DNA of 64,000 bases from Bacteroidales bacterium UBA3289 (lineage in GTDB: Bacteria; Bacteroidota; Bacteroidia; Bacteroidales; UBA932): NCBI GenBank assembly GCA_002361625.1, contig DETL01000034.1, positions 50,425-114,424 of the forward strand, read 5' to 3'. Shown here in pieces: positions 42,447-51,331 of this stretch. The position numbers and the translations under genes were made by a program. Below the pieces are notes generated by a model that was not told where the DNA came from, searched no databases, and was given only the letters and a program-made list of their open reading frames with translations. Within the stretch, counting starts at the first letter, position 1, and the number at the start of each line of letters is the position of its first letter.

Positions 42447-43991
42447 ATGAAAAGAACAGCATACATCACCGCCATCCTCCTCATGGGAACCCTGACGATG
42501 GCTTGCAGCAAGGAAGAATATGGCGACGCTCCTCGCGACTGGGACGCCTCTTCCACCTATTTCGCCAGCGCTGACGACAAAGGATTCAATACGTACTATA
42601 CCCCCGCCATCGGCCGGGTGGGGGACACGATGCCTTTCTGGGATGCGAAAGCGGGCGAGTACAAAGTCCTCTACCTGCAGGAGTTCGAGAACAACGGCAC
42701 CTACAATTTCCATCCGATCTGGGGCGTTTCCACGAAGGACGGTGCCAGCTATACCTCGCTGGGTGAAGTCCTTCCCACCGGCGCTTCCACGTTGGAACAG
42801 GATGCCGCTATCGGAACCGGCTGCTGCGTGTACAATGAGGCAGACGGTCTGTACTACATCTACTACACCGGCCACAACGGCAACTGCACCAACCGCGAGG
42901 TGGTGTTGAGGGCTACCTCCCCGGATTTCAAGACCTGGACCAAGGACCTGCTCTGGGCCCTGAAGGGGGATGACTTCGGCTACTCGAGCAACGACTTCCG
43001 CGATCCGCAGGTGTTCAAGGCCGACGACGGCCTGTGGCACATGGTCATTTCCAGCAACCTGAAATTCGCCGACTTCAAGTCCTCCGACCTCAGGACCTGG
43101 GAGCATGTGGGCTCCTTCAACATGGTTTGGGACCGCATGTGTGAATGCCCGGACATCTTCAAGATGGGGGACTGGTGGTACTTCGTGTACAGCGAGGGCT
43201 ACCGGGCGAGCTGGAGCCGCAAGGTCAAGTACATGATGGCCCGCAGTTTCGAGGGCCTGAAGGAATGCTTCGGCGACCCGGGTGCCCATTGGCCGCAGGA
43301 CGGTCATGAGGGGGTGCTAGACAGCCGCGCCTTCTATGCGGGCAAGACCGCTTCCGACGGGACCGACCGCTATATCTGGGGCTGGAGCCCCTATCGCACC
43401 GGTGCGACCATCCACGACAAGAATGTCAACGTGGGCGCTTCCGGCGAGCCCAACTGGTCCGGTTCCATGGTGTGCCACAAGCTCATCCAGCATGCCGACG
43501 GCACCCTGACGCTCGGCCAGGTGCCGGCCATGGCCGGCAAGTACAGCCGCCCGCTCAACGTCAAGGTCGTGGAGAGCGGTTCCGATTATACCCTGTACAA
43601 CCGCTTGGAGAACAGCAATCACATCTCCTTCACGGTGACGGCTTCCGCGTGGGACCGCTGGGGCGTTTCCTTTGTCCGCGGGACGGACTCCAAGAAGTAC
43701 TATACCCTGGTAGTGAATGCGGAGAACGAGAACATCCGCAAGGTCAATTTCGAGCAGGAAGGGGAGGAAGGCAAGGGCTTCATTGAAGGGGCCGACGGCT
43801 ACGCTTTCGTCCGCCCGGCTGACAACATCTATCACGTGGACATCTTTACGGACAATTCCGTCGTGGTGATGTACATCAATGATGTGTGCGCGTTCACCTG
43901 CCGGATCTATGGAATCCGCCGGAACTGCTGGAGCATCAACGGCTACGGCAACTCCATCCAGGTCAGCGATGTCCGCGTCTCCACCTATTGA
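42447..43991 (+). CDS. GH32 lipoprotein, probable surface fructan hydrolase with variant nucleophile motif
   Basis: 514 residues from the ATG at 42447. Lipoprotein signal ends at Cys20, so it is probably displayed on the surface. A five-bladed propeller shows the GH32 triad in variant form: nucleophile Asp60 in VGDTMPFWD (in place of WMNDPNG), transition-state Asp186 in FRDP and acid/base Glu233 in CECPD. A C-terminal beta-sandwich (about 385-514) resembles the DUF4975-type module. By position and anchoring it matches the surface endo-levanase of Bacteroides levan loci. Whether it cuts beta-2,6 (levan) or beta-2,1 (inulin) links is not decided by the sequence. The open frame upstream to 42417 is not used. 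Confidence 0.85.
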   Translation: MKRTAYITAILLMGTLTMACSKEEYGDAPRDWDASSTYFASADDKGFNTYYTPAIGRVGDTMPFWDAKAGEYKVLYLQEFENNGTYNFHPIWGVSTKDGASYTSLGEVLPTGASTLEQDAAIGTGCCVYNEADGLYYIYYTGHNGNCTNREVVLRATSPDFKTWTKDLLWALKGDDFGYSSNDFRDPQVFKADDGLWHMVISSNLKFADFKSSDLRTWEHVGSFNMVWDRMCECPDIFKMGDWWYFVYSEGYRASWSRKVKYMMARSFEGLKECFGDPGAHWPQDGHEGVLDSRAFYAGKTASDGTDRYIWGWSPYRTGATIHDKNVNVGASGEPNWSGSMVCHKLIQHADGTLTLGQVPAMAGKYSRPLNVKVVESGSDYTLYNRLENSNHISFTVTASAWDRWGVSFVRGTDSKKYYTLVVNAENENIRKVNFEQEGEEGKGFIEGADGYAFVRPADNIYHVDIFTDNSVVVMYINDVCAFTCRIYGIRRNCWSINGYGNSIQVSDVRVSTY

Positions 43992-44017
43992 TTTTCCGGT
44001 GAAAAAGCGTATCTTTG
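43988..44017 (+). promoter_or_regulatory. Internal promoter before the second GH32 gene
   Basis: TTG (43988-43990, overlapping the GH32 stop codon), 19 bases, TATCTTTG (44010-44017): a full Bacteroidetes promoter 16 bases before the next ATG. It could give basal expression of the exo-enzyme, transporter, kinase and regulator genes. Confidence 0.65.
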
Positions 44018-44033
44018 AGAAAAGACACTGACA

Positions 44034-45794
44034 ATGAGATACATCCTTTTCATAGCGAGCTTCCTGCTTACCCTGGGTGCCGGTGCGCAGAATCTCACCA
44101 TCCGTCATCTGAGCGATACCCATACGATGATCCGGGTAAGCGGGAAAGACCGCTACGTGCTGCTGCCGGTACAGGAAACGGCGCAGGAAGCGCGCGTGAA
44201 AGTGCTTTCGAACGGCACGGAAGTCCTTGCTGCCAATGTTTCCCTGGCCATCGACAAGACGGATTACCTGGTTCCGCTGGACCTGGGCGCCTGGAGTGGC
44301 AGCAGCATCCTGCTGGACGTCCGGATGACCCAGGGACGCGGCGTGCGCCGGGATCCTTCCGACGACGTGTGCTGGAGCGACATGACCACTGCGCCCGTAT
44401 TCGATCGGACCAATACGGAGAAGGTCTATCGGCCCACCTACCATTTCACGCCGGAATACGGTTGGATGAACGACCCCAACGGCATGGTGTACAAGGACGG
44501 GGAATGGCATCTGTTCTTCCAGTACAATCCCTACGGCAGTTTCTGGGGCAACATGACCTGGGGACATGCCGTGACGCGCGACCTCGTCCACTGGGAGCAG
44601 CTGGACAATGCCATCCTTCCGGATGCGCTCGGTGACATCTTCAGCGGCAGCGCCGTCGTGGACAAGGAGAACACGGCCGGTTTCGGCCGGGATGCCATCG
44701 TGGCCATGTACACCTCCGCCGGAGACAATCAGACGCAGAGCCTGGCCTACAGCAACGACGGAGGCCGCACCTTCACCAAATTCCCCGGCAATCCGGTGAT
44801 CGTGGCCGAGGATACGCCCGATTTCCGCGATCCAAAGGTGTTCTGGGACGACCAGACCCGCCAATGGAAGGTGGTCCTCGCCGCCGGTCAGGAGGTGCAG
44901 TTCTACAGCTCCGACAACCTGAAGGACTGGAAATACGAAAGCAGCTTCGGCCTCGCCTACGGCAACCACAACGGTGTCTGGGAGTGCCCCGACCTGATCC
45001 GTCTTCCTTTCGAGGGCAAGGACAAGTGGGTGCTGCTCCTGAACATCAATCCGGGCGGTCCCTTCGGCGGCAGCGCCACGCAGTATTTCGTGGGCAGTTT
45101 CGACGGGAAGACCTTCAAGTGCGACGACCTTCCCACCGTCACCCGCTGGATGGACTACGGCAAGGACCATTATGCTACGGTTACCTGGAGCAACGCGCCG
45201 CAGGGCCGCACGGTCGCCCTGGCCTGGATGAGCAACTGGCAGTATGCCAATTCCGTCCCGACGCAGCAGTTCCGCAGCGCCAACTCCGTTCCCCGCGACC
45301 TGTCCCTGATCCGGAAGGGGAAGGAGGTGATCCTGAAGAGCACGCCCTCTCCGGAGGTGGAAGCCCTCCGCGGCCGGCCCGTCCAATACACGCTGGCCAC
45401 CGCGCCCGTGGAACTATTCGAGAGCCCTCAGCGTGCGTACGAGCTGGTGGTCCGATTCACCCTTCCCAAGAAGGAAGGCGCCACCTTCGTGCTCTCCAAC
45501 GAGACCGGTGAGCAGGTGGTCTTCACCTACGAGCCGGAGACCCAGACCTTCTCGATGGACCGCCGGGGAAGCGGCCATGTCAAGTTCAGCAAGTCCTTCG
45601 CAGCGGTCACCACGGCGCCTGCCCAGGTGGGCGGCAAGATGGAACTCCGCCTGCTGGTGGACAGCGCCAGCATCGAGGCCTTCGGCGAGGACTTCTGCAT
45701 GACGAACCTCGTATTCCCTTCCTCTCCTTATAACACCTTGAAACTCTACGGCAACCTGAAAGCTGACGTAACCCTTTATCCGATCGCCAAATGA
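44034..45794 (+). CDS. GH32 exo-fructanase (levanase/inulinase/invertase type) with N-terminal DUF4980
   Basis: 586 residues with an ordinary signal peptide (ending LGAGAQ), so it is periplasmic. Residues about 20-125 form a DUF4980-type beta domain; the propeller has the classical triad Asp147 in WMNDPNG, Asp266 in FRDPKVF and Glu317 in WECPDL; the C-terminal beta-sandwich ends near 575 (LLVDSASIEAFGEDF). Such enzymes release fructose from fructan ends or from sucrose. It has its own promoter and overlaps the MFS gene by 4 bases, tying fructose release to uptake. Confidence 0.92.
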   Translation: MRYILFIASFLLTLGAGAQNLTIRHLSDTHTMIRVSGKDRYVLLPVQETAQEARVKVLSNGTEVLAANVSLAIDKTDYLVPLDLGAWSGSSILLDVRMTQGRGVRRDPSDDVCWSDMTTAPVFDRTNTEKVYRPTYHFTPEYGWMNDPNGMVYKDGEWHLFFQYNPYGSFWGNMTWGHAVTRDLVHWEQLDNAILPDALGDIFSGSAVVDKENTAGFGRDAIVAMYTSAGDNQTQSLAYSNDGGRTFTKFPGNPVIVAEDTPDFRDPKVFWDDQTRQWKVVLAAGQEVQFYSSDNLKDWKYESSFGLAYGNHNGVWECPDLIRLPFEGKDKWVLLLNINPGGPFGGSATQYFVGSFDGKTFKCDDLPTVTRWMDYGKDHYATVTWSNAPQGRTVALAWMSNWQYANSVPTQQFRSANSVPRDLSLIRKGKEVILKSTPSPEVEALRGRPVQYTLATAPVELFESPQRAYELVVRFTLPKKEGATFVLSNETGEQVVFTYEPETQTFSMDRRGSGHVKFSKSFAAVTTAPAQVGGKMELRLLVDSASIEAFGEDFCMTNLVFPSSPYNTLKLYGNLKADVTLYPIAK

Positions 45795-46942
45795 ACAAAA
45801 AGATACAACTCATCCCGGTGATGCTCTGCTTCTTCGCCATGGGGTTCGTGGACCTCGTGGGCATCGCCTCCAACTATGTCCAGTCCGACCTGGGCTTGAG
45901 CGACTCGGCCGCCAACATCTTTCCTTCCCTGGTCTTTTTCTGGTTCCTGATCTTCTCCGTCCCGACAGGGATGCTGATGAACCGGATCGGCCGGAAGAAT
46001 ACGGTCCTGCTGAGCCTCGTGGTGACGGTCGTCTCCCTGCTCCTTCCCATCTTCGGTGAAAGCTATGGGCTCATGCTTGTCTCCTTCTCGCTGCTGGGCA
46101 TCGGCAACGCGCTCATGCAGACCTCTTTGAACCCGCTCATTACCAACATCATCAAGGGTGACCGGCTGGCCAGCACCATGACTTTCGGACAGTTCGTGAA
46201 AGCCATCGCCTCCTTCATGGCCCCGTATATCGCCATGTGGGGCGCTACGGCGGCCATGCCTACCTTCGGCCTTGGCTGGCGGATCCTCTTCCCGGTGTAT
46301 ATGTCCATCGGCATCCTGGCTTCGCTCCTGCTCCTCCTTTCCCCGATCGAGCGCGAGGCGGCTCCGGACAAGGCTTCTTCCTTCGCTGAGTGCTTCAAGC
46401 TTCTGGGAAAGCCCGTCGTGCTCCTGTCCTTCCTGGGTATCATGTGCCATGTGGGCATTGACGTGGGCACGAACACCACGGCTCCGAAGCTCCTGATGGA
46501 GCGCGTGGGCATGACGCTCACCGAAGCCGGTTTCGCCACCAGCCTGTACTTTATCTTCCGTACGGTGGGCTGCCTGTCCGGCTCGTTTATCCTGGCAAAG
46601 TTCAGCCACAGGAAGTTCTTCCTGGTCAGCGTGTTGATGATGGCTCTTGCCATGGTCGGCATGTTCTTTGGGGCGACCAAGACCATCCTGTATGTTGCGA
46701 TCGCCCTGGTGGGCTTCGGAAACTCCAACATCTTCTCCATCGTGTTCTCCCAGGCGCTCCTGGCCGTTCCGGAGAAACAGAACGAGGTGTCGGGATTGAT
46801 GATCATGGGCCTGTTCGGCGGTACGGTGTTCCCGCTCCTGATGGGATTCGCTTCTGATGCGGTGGGCCAGGCCGGTGCCGTTGCGGTGATGGCCGTGGGC
46901 GTCGCCTATTTGCTCTATTATATGACTAAAATGCGCAAGTAA
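45791..46942 (+). CDS. MFS sugar transporter, probable fructose permease
   Basis: 383 residues with about twelve hydrophobic helices, inner-membrane. The motif GMLMNRIGRKNTVLL is the cytoplasmic loop 2-3 signature of the major facilitator superfamily. It resembles the FucP/GluP-like sugar-proton symporters (QTSLNPLITN). Placed between a periplasmic exo-fructanase and a fructokinase, it most likely takes up free fructose. It overlaps the GH32 stop by ATGA. The fructose specificity is inferred from context. Confidence 0.87.
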   Translation: MNKKIQLIPVMLCFFAMGFVDLVGIASNYVQSDLGLSDSAANIFPSLVFFWFLIFSVPTGMLMNRIGRKNTVLLSLVVTVVSLLLPIFGESYGLMLVSFSLLGIGNALMQTSLNPLITNIIKGDRLASTMTFGQFVKAIASFMAPYIAMWGATAAMPTFGLGWRILFPVYMSIGILASLLLLLSPIEREAAPDKASSFAECFKLLGKPVVLLSFLGIMCHVGIDVGTNTTAPKLLMERVGMTLTEAGFATSLYFIFRTVGCLSGSFILAKFSHRKFFLVSVLMMALAMVGMFFGATKTILYVAIALVGFGNSNIFSIVFSQALLAVPEKQNEVSGLMIMGLFGGTVFPLLMGFASDAVGQAGAVAVMAVGVAYLLYYMTKMRK

Positions 46943-46944
46943 TT

Positions 46945-47820
46945 ATGGGAAAGTACGTTATTGGTATCGGTGAAGCACTTTGGGACATGCTTCCTGAAGG
47001 AAAGAAACTGGGCGGTGCTCCCGCTAACTTCGCTTATCACGCCCGCCAGTTCGGTCTGGAAGGTATCGCCGTCAGCGCCATCGGCCATGATGCGCTGGGC
47101 GAAGAGATTGTCGAGGCCTTCGAAGAACACCAGCTCCCTTATCATCTGGCCCGGGTGGAGTTTCCGACCGGAACCGTCCAGGTGACGTTGGATGCGCAGG
47201 GCGTACCGCAGTACGAGATCAAGACCGATGTTGCCTGGGACAATATACCCTTCGACGACGAGCTGGCCTTTTTGGCCGCAGATTGCAAGGCAGTGTGCTT
47301 CGGCTCCCTCGCGCAGCGGAGCGAAATCTCCCGGAATACCATCGGCGCCTTCCTGGATGCCGTTCCGGCGGACTGCCTGAAGGTCTTCGACATCAACCTC
47401 CGTCAGAGTTTCTATACCAAGGAAGTGCTGGAGGCGTCCTTCCGCCGCTGTGACATCCTGAAGATCAATGACGAGGAACTGGTGGTGATTTCCCGCCTGT
47501 ACGATATCCCGGGACTCAGCCTGGAGGAGAAATGCTGGCATATCTTTGACAAATACGGCCTGCGGATGCTCATCCTGACCTGCGGCACCAACGGAAGTTA
47601 TGTCTTCCACGCAGGCGGCATGTCCTATCAGGTGACCCCGAAGGTGGAGGTGGCCGATACCGTCGGTGCCGGCGACTCCTTCACCGGGTCCTTCATCGGC
47701 TCCATCCTGCAGGGAAAGTCGGTGGCGGTTGCCCACGAAACGGCTGTGAAGGTGTCTGCGTACGTTTGTACCCAGAAGGGTGCCATGCCCGTGGTCCCTG
47801 ATGAACTTAAAGCTCTTTAG
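46945..47820 (+). CDS. Fructokinase (PfkB family)
   Basis: 291 residues of the ribokinase/PfkB fold. The N-terminal signature GGAPANFAYHARQFG and the C-terminal DTVGAGDSFTGSFIG, containing the catalytic aspartate and anion hole, are intact. It phosphorylates fructose to fructose 6-phosphate with ATP. The pairing with an MFS transporter and GH32 enzymes supports fructose over other sugars. It starts 2 bases after the transporter stop, and the regulator's ATG lies inside its last codons. Confidence 0.92.
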   Translation: MGKYVIGIGEALWDMLPEGKKLGGAPANFAYHARQFGLEGIAVSAIGHDALGEEIVEAFEEHQLPYHLARVEFPTGTVQVTLDAQGVPQYEIKTDVAWDNIPFDDELAFLAADCKAVCFGSLAQRSEISRNTIGAFLDAVPADCLKVFDINLRQSFYTKEVLEASFRRCDILKINDEELVVISRLYDIPGLSLEEKCWHIFDKYGLRMLILTCGTNGSYVFHAGGMSYQVTPKVEVADTVGAGDSFTGSFIGSILQGKSVAVAHETAVKVSAYVCTQKGAMPVVPDELKAL

Positions 47821-50467
47821 ATTGAGAATCAAACATTTACTTTTTCTATGCACTTTCCTTCTTCTCTTCGGTTGTACTGGAGGGAAGAAGGATTATGTTA
47901 TCGGTGTCTCCCAATGCAGCGATGACATCTGGCGGTCCAAACTGAACGAGGAACTGTCCCTGGCTGCCCATTCCTACGGCGTCCAACTTCGATTGTCATC
48001 GGCCGACGACGATAGCGAGCGCCAGATGGCGCAGATCCGTCAGCTGGTGGCAGGCGGGGTGGACTTGTTGATCGTCTCACCCAATCAGAGCCACACGATC
48101 ACGCCGGCCATCGAGGAAGCCTTCGATGCCGGCGTTCCGGTCATCCTATTCGACCGGAAGATCGATTCGGACAAATACACGGCCTTCATCGGGGCAGACA
48201 ATGTGCTCATCGGTCGGATCCTGGGAGACTATCTGGCCGGCATCCTGAATGGAAAGGGACGCGTGGTGGAGATCCAGGGGCTCAAGGAATCTTCGCCTGC
48301 GGCCGAACGCCACCGGGGCTTCATGGAGGCCCTGGCGGCCCATCCCGGCATGGAACTGGTCGCTTCCGACTACGGTGACTGGCTGCAGGAAGGCGGCACC
48401 CGCGTGATGAAGCACTGGATGGAGGAAGGTGTTTCCTTCGATGCCGTCTTCGGCCAGAATGACCGGATGGCCAGGGGTGCTTGGGAGGCCCTGGGTAAAC
48501 CGGAGGGCCTGCCTCTGCTGGGCGTGGATGCGCTTCCGGAGGGAGGGCTGCAGGACGTGCTGGACGGCGTCCTGACGGCATCCTATATTTATCCCACCCG
48601 GGGTGACCTGGTCATGAAACTGGCGATGGACATCCTGTCTGGAAACGGTTTTTCCCGGGAGACAAAGCTGGAGTCCGCCCTCGTGGACAGTCACAATGCG
48701 GCGATGGTCCTCATGCAGGAACATGAAATCGCCGATCAGCGCGAGATGGTGGAGAAGGTGAGCGCCCAACTGGACAGTTCCCTGTCCGAGTACAATACGC
48801 AGCGGCTGGTCTTGTACCTGCTCATAGGCCTGACGGCCCTGCTGATCCTGCTGTTCGTCGGTGCTTTCTTCGTATACAACCGGATGCGCCGGTTCACGGT
48901 GGAACTGGAACGCCGGAACGAGGAATTGCACCATCTGTCCAGGAAACTGGAGGAAACCACGGATGCGAAACTGGAGTTTTTCACTTCCGTGAGCCATGAG
49001 TTCCGTACTCCCTTGTCCTTGATCGCCGGACCTTTGGAGCATATCCTGGACTCCTCCGCCTTGAATCCGGAGGACCGGGCGTCGCTGGGCATCGCCCGGG
49101 AGAACGTGGACATCCTGCTCCGCCTGGTCAACAGCATCCTGGATTTCCGCAAGATCGAGAACGGGAAAATGCCCCTGCGGGTGTCCCGATTCGACTTGCC
49201 GGTGGCCGTTCAACAGTGGATGCTTGGATTCAAGGGCCGCGACCTGCGCTATGAGGGACCGGAATCGCTGATGGTGGAGGCCGACATGCACCTGACGGAG
49301 CGGGTGCTGTTCAACCTCCTTAGCAATGCGTTCAAGCATACTGCGGCCAAGGACAGCATCGTGGTCAGCCTTGCTTCCGACGGGAATAGGGCTCGTCTTT
49401 CGGTAACGGACACTGGCGAGGGCATCCCGGCCGACAAACTGGGGCTGGTTTTTGACCGGTTCTACCAGGTGGGCGACCGTTCTTCCGGAACGGGCATCGG
49501 CCTGGCCCTGGTGAAAAGCATTGTCCAGTTACACGGAGGAACCGTCGGCGTGGAAAGCCGGGTGGGTGCGGAAACCACTTTTACCGTGACTTTGCCCTTG
49601 GAGCAACCTGGCGTGGAGATTGTCGAGGCCGAGGATGCTGGCAAATACCGGGAGCAATTCAGCGTCGTCCACTCCTACAGTGGTTTCTCCCGCCGGGAGA
49701 CCGAGCATCTGGAACTGATGACCGATACTGAGGAACAGCGTCCCACCGTGCTGGTCGTGGATGACAACGAGAGCCTCAGGACCTTCATCGCGTCATTGCT
49801 GAAAGATGAATACCGGCTCCTTCTTGCTGCCGATGGAAAAGAGGCGCTGGAAGTGGCCGGGCGTCAACTCCCCGACCTGGTCATCAGTGACGTGATGATG
49901 CCCGTCATGGACGGGCTGGCCTTCTGTCAGGCCCTGAAGGCACAGCTCGCGACGAGCCATATCCCCGTCATTCTGCTGACGGCGAAGAACATGGAGGACC
50001 AGCGTGCGGAAGGGTACGCTTCCGGGGCGGACGCCTACATCAGCAAGCCTTTCAGTGAGAAGGTATTGCTCTCCCGGATCGGAAATCTCCTGAAGAGCCG
50101 TCTGCAACTCAAGCAGTACTATCTGGAAAACGGCTCCATTGACGCACCGGCGCGGGAAAACGACTTTCTCTCCCGCTTCCGTTCCTATGCGAAGAACCAC
50201 TTGTCGGATCCGGACCTGAACGTGGAACAGCTTGCTTCCGAGGTCGGTCTTTCCAGGGTTCAGCTCTACCGGAAGGTGAAAGCGTTAACAGGCTATTCTC
50301 CCGTGGAAGTCATCCGGATCATGCGGCTCAAGGAAGCGGAAAAGCGTCTGAAAAATACGGACAAGACCATTGCGGAAATCGCCTACGAGGTGGGCTTCAG
50401 CTCTCCTTCTTATTTTTCCAAGTGTTATCGTGAACTCTTCGGCATCCTGCCGGGGACTTCCCGCTAG
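47801..50467 (+). CDS. Hybrid two-component regulator with periplasmic sugar-binding domain
   Basis: About 888 residues in one chain: an N-terminal signal/anchor with cysteine (FLLLFGC), a periplasmic sugar-binding domain of the type-1 ABC/LacI fold (about 30-310; VIGVSQCSDDIWRSKLNEEL, GVPVILFDRKID), a membrane helix (about 335-360), HisKA with the phospho-accepting His in SVSHEFRTPL (about 398), HATPase (NLLSNAFKHT, DTGEGIPA), a receiver with Asp in VISDVMMPVMDG (about 695) and a C-terminal AraC-type DNA-binding domain. In Bacteroides a regulator of this build senses free fructose for its fructan locus. ATG 47801 is used; the frame reaches 47780. Its stop shares CTAG with the convergent ATPase gene. 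Confidence 0.93.
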   Translation: MNLKLFRLRIKHLLFLCTFLLLFGCTGGKKDYVIGVSQCSDDIWRSKLNEELSLAAHSYGVQLRLSSADDDSERQMAQIRQLVAGGVDLLIVSPNQSHTITPAIEEAFDAGVPVILFDRKIDSDKYTAFIGADNVLIGRILGDYLAGILNGKGRVVEIQGLKESSPAAERHRGFMEALAAHPGMELVASDYGDWLQEGGTRVMKHWMEEGVSFDAVFGQNDRMARGAWEALGKPEGLPLLGVDALPEGGLQDVLDGVLTASYIYPTRGDLVMKLAMDILSGNGFSRETKLESALVDSHNAAMVLMQEHEIADQREMVEKVSAQLDSSLSEYNTQRLVLYLLIGLTALLILLFVGAFFVYNRMRRFTVELERRNEELHHLSRKLEETTDAKLEFFTSVSHEFRTPLSLIAGPLEHILDSSALNPEDRASLGIARENVDILLRLVNSILDFRKIENGKMPLRVSRFDLPVAVQQWMLGFKGRDLRYEGPESLMVEADMHLTERVLFNLLSNAFKHTAAKDSIVVSLASDGNRARLSVTDTGEGIPADKLGLVFDRFYQVGDRSSGTGIGLALVKSIVQLHGGTVGVESRVGAETTFTVTLPLEQPGVEIVEAEDAGKYREQFSVVHSYSGFSRRETEHLELMTDTEEQRPTVLVVDDNESLRTFIASLLKDEYRLLLAADGKEALEVAGRQLPDLVISDVMMPVMDGLAFCQALKAQLATSHIPVILLTAKNMEDQRAEGYASGADAYISKPFSEKVLLSRIGNLLKSRLQLKQYYLENGSIDAPARENDFLSRFRSYAKNHLSDPDLNVEQLASEVGLSRVQLYRKVKALTGYSPVEVIRIMRLKEAEKRLKNTDKTIAEIAYEVGFSSPSYFSKCYRELFGILPGTSR

Positions 50468-51255
50468 ATGGTCTCGGCGAGGGTAGGGAAGGCTTCTCTC
50501 AGGACAGCCGGTCGGTTTTCCTGCGTAGAGGCGATGAACCGTCCGTCGCGGGTGAGGGCAAAGACGCGGTCGGCCACCTGCACGGCTTCGTGGATGTCGT
50601 GGCTGGAGAACAGCACGGCCATTCCGGTCTTGCGGGCGATGTCCCGCAGTGCCTGCAGGACGCTGATGCGGTTTTCCACGTCCAGGAACGCCGTAGGCTC
50701 GTCCAGCAGCAGCACTTCCGCCTGCCTGGTGAGGCCGACGGCGAGGCACGCCTTCTGGAACTCCCCGTCGCTGAGCGTCGCGATGTCGCGCTCCTTCAAC
50801 TCCTTGATCCCTAGCAGTTCCAACGCTGCATCCAGCCTCCCGGCCGCATCGGCCGAAATCCTTCCCCGCCAGTCGCTCTCCGCGTAGCACCCCGTCCGGA
50901 TGAACCCTTCCACCGTGAAACCCTTGACCTTGGGAATATTGGTGGGAATTAGAATGACGGTGCCAGAAGTGGGTAGGGGGTCTGAAAACCTCCGGTCGCA
51001 AAGCGACCTCCGTCCCTCCCATAAATGGGCCCCTCCCTCTAATGTGCCGAGGGTGGCACAGTTTTCAGACCCCCTACCCACTTCTGTTAATGCCTTCAAA
51101 AGCGTGGTCTTCCCGGAACCGTTCGGCCCGGCGAGGAGGATGACCTCGCCCGGGGCGATCTCGAAAGAGATGTCCCGGACCAGGATACGGTCGCCGTACC
51201 CGATGGAGAGGTTATGGACCTGGATGGCCGTATTTTTTATTCTGTTGACTGTCAA
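50464..51255 (-). CDS. FecE/BtuD-type ABC importer ATPase with a palindromic element in frame
   Basis: 263 residues, about the normal size. Walker A GPNGSGKTT, signature LSDGEFQKA (variant of LSGGE), Walker B VLLLDEPTAFLD and switch histidine SSHD are all present. Between the helix after Walker A and the Q-loop region (VILIPTN, Q replaced by T) lies a 41-codon stretch encoded by a perfect inverted-repeat element at 50964-51086, giving a Gly/Arg/Glu-rich peptide unlike the family. Relatives have about 35 other residues here, so the element seems to have replaced host sequence. It energises uptake of iron-siderophore, haem or cobalamin with the FecD-type permease. Whether it is still functional is open. 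Confidence 0.82.
   Translation of the reverse strand: MTVNRIKNTAIQVHNLSIGYGDRILVRDISFEIAPGEVILLAGPNGSGKTTLLKALTEVGRGSENCATLGTLEGGAHLWEGRRSLCDRRFSDPLPTSGTVILIPTNIPKVKGFTVEGFIRTGCYAESDWRGRISADAAGRLDAALELLGIKELKERDIATLSDGEFQKACLAVGLTRQAEVLLLDEPTAFLDVENRISVLQALRDIARKTGMAVLFSSHDIHEAVQVADRVFALTRDGRFIASTQENRPAVLREAFPTLAETI
50964..51086. repeat. 123-base palindromic element inside an ABC ATPase gene
   Basis: Two perfect 26-base arms (50964-50989 and 51061-51086) enclose 71 bases that hold three further hairpins: GGTCGC-AAA-GCGACC (50994-51008), CCCAT-AA-ATGGG (51018-51029) and TGTGCC-GAGGGT-GGCACA (51043-51060). The whole can fold as a closed four-way cloverleaf. Its length is exactly 41 codons and it is open in the frame of the ATPase. 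No target-site duplication is evident. Confidence 0.9.
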
Positions 51256-51331
51256 TCTTTTACTTGAAGTGCTTTATGCTTTTTGACATAAGGCGGTTTG
51301 TGTAAACCGCTGATTATTATCGGGTTGGGGG

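Noticed and set aside
43317..45386. 689-residue minus-strand frame opposite both GH32 genes
   Set aside because: Antisense shadow; the plus strand has intact catalytic triads and signal peptides.
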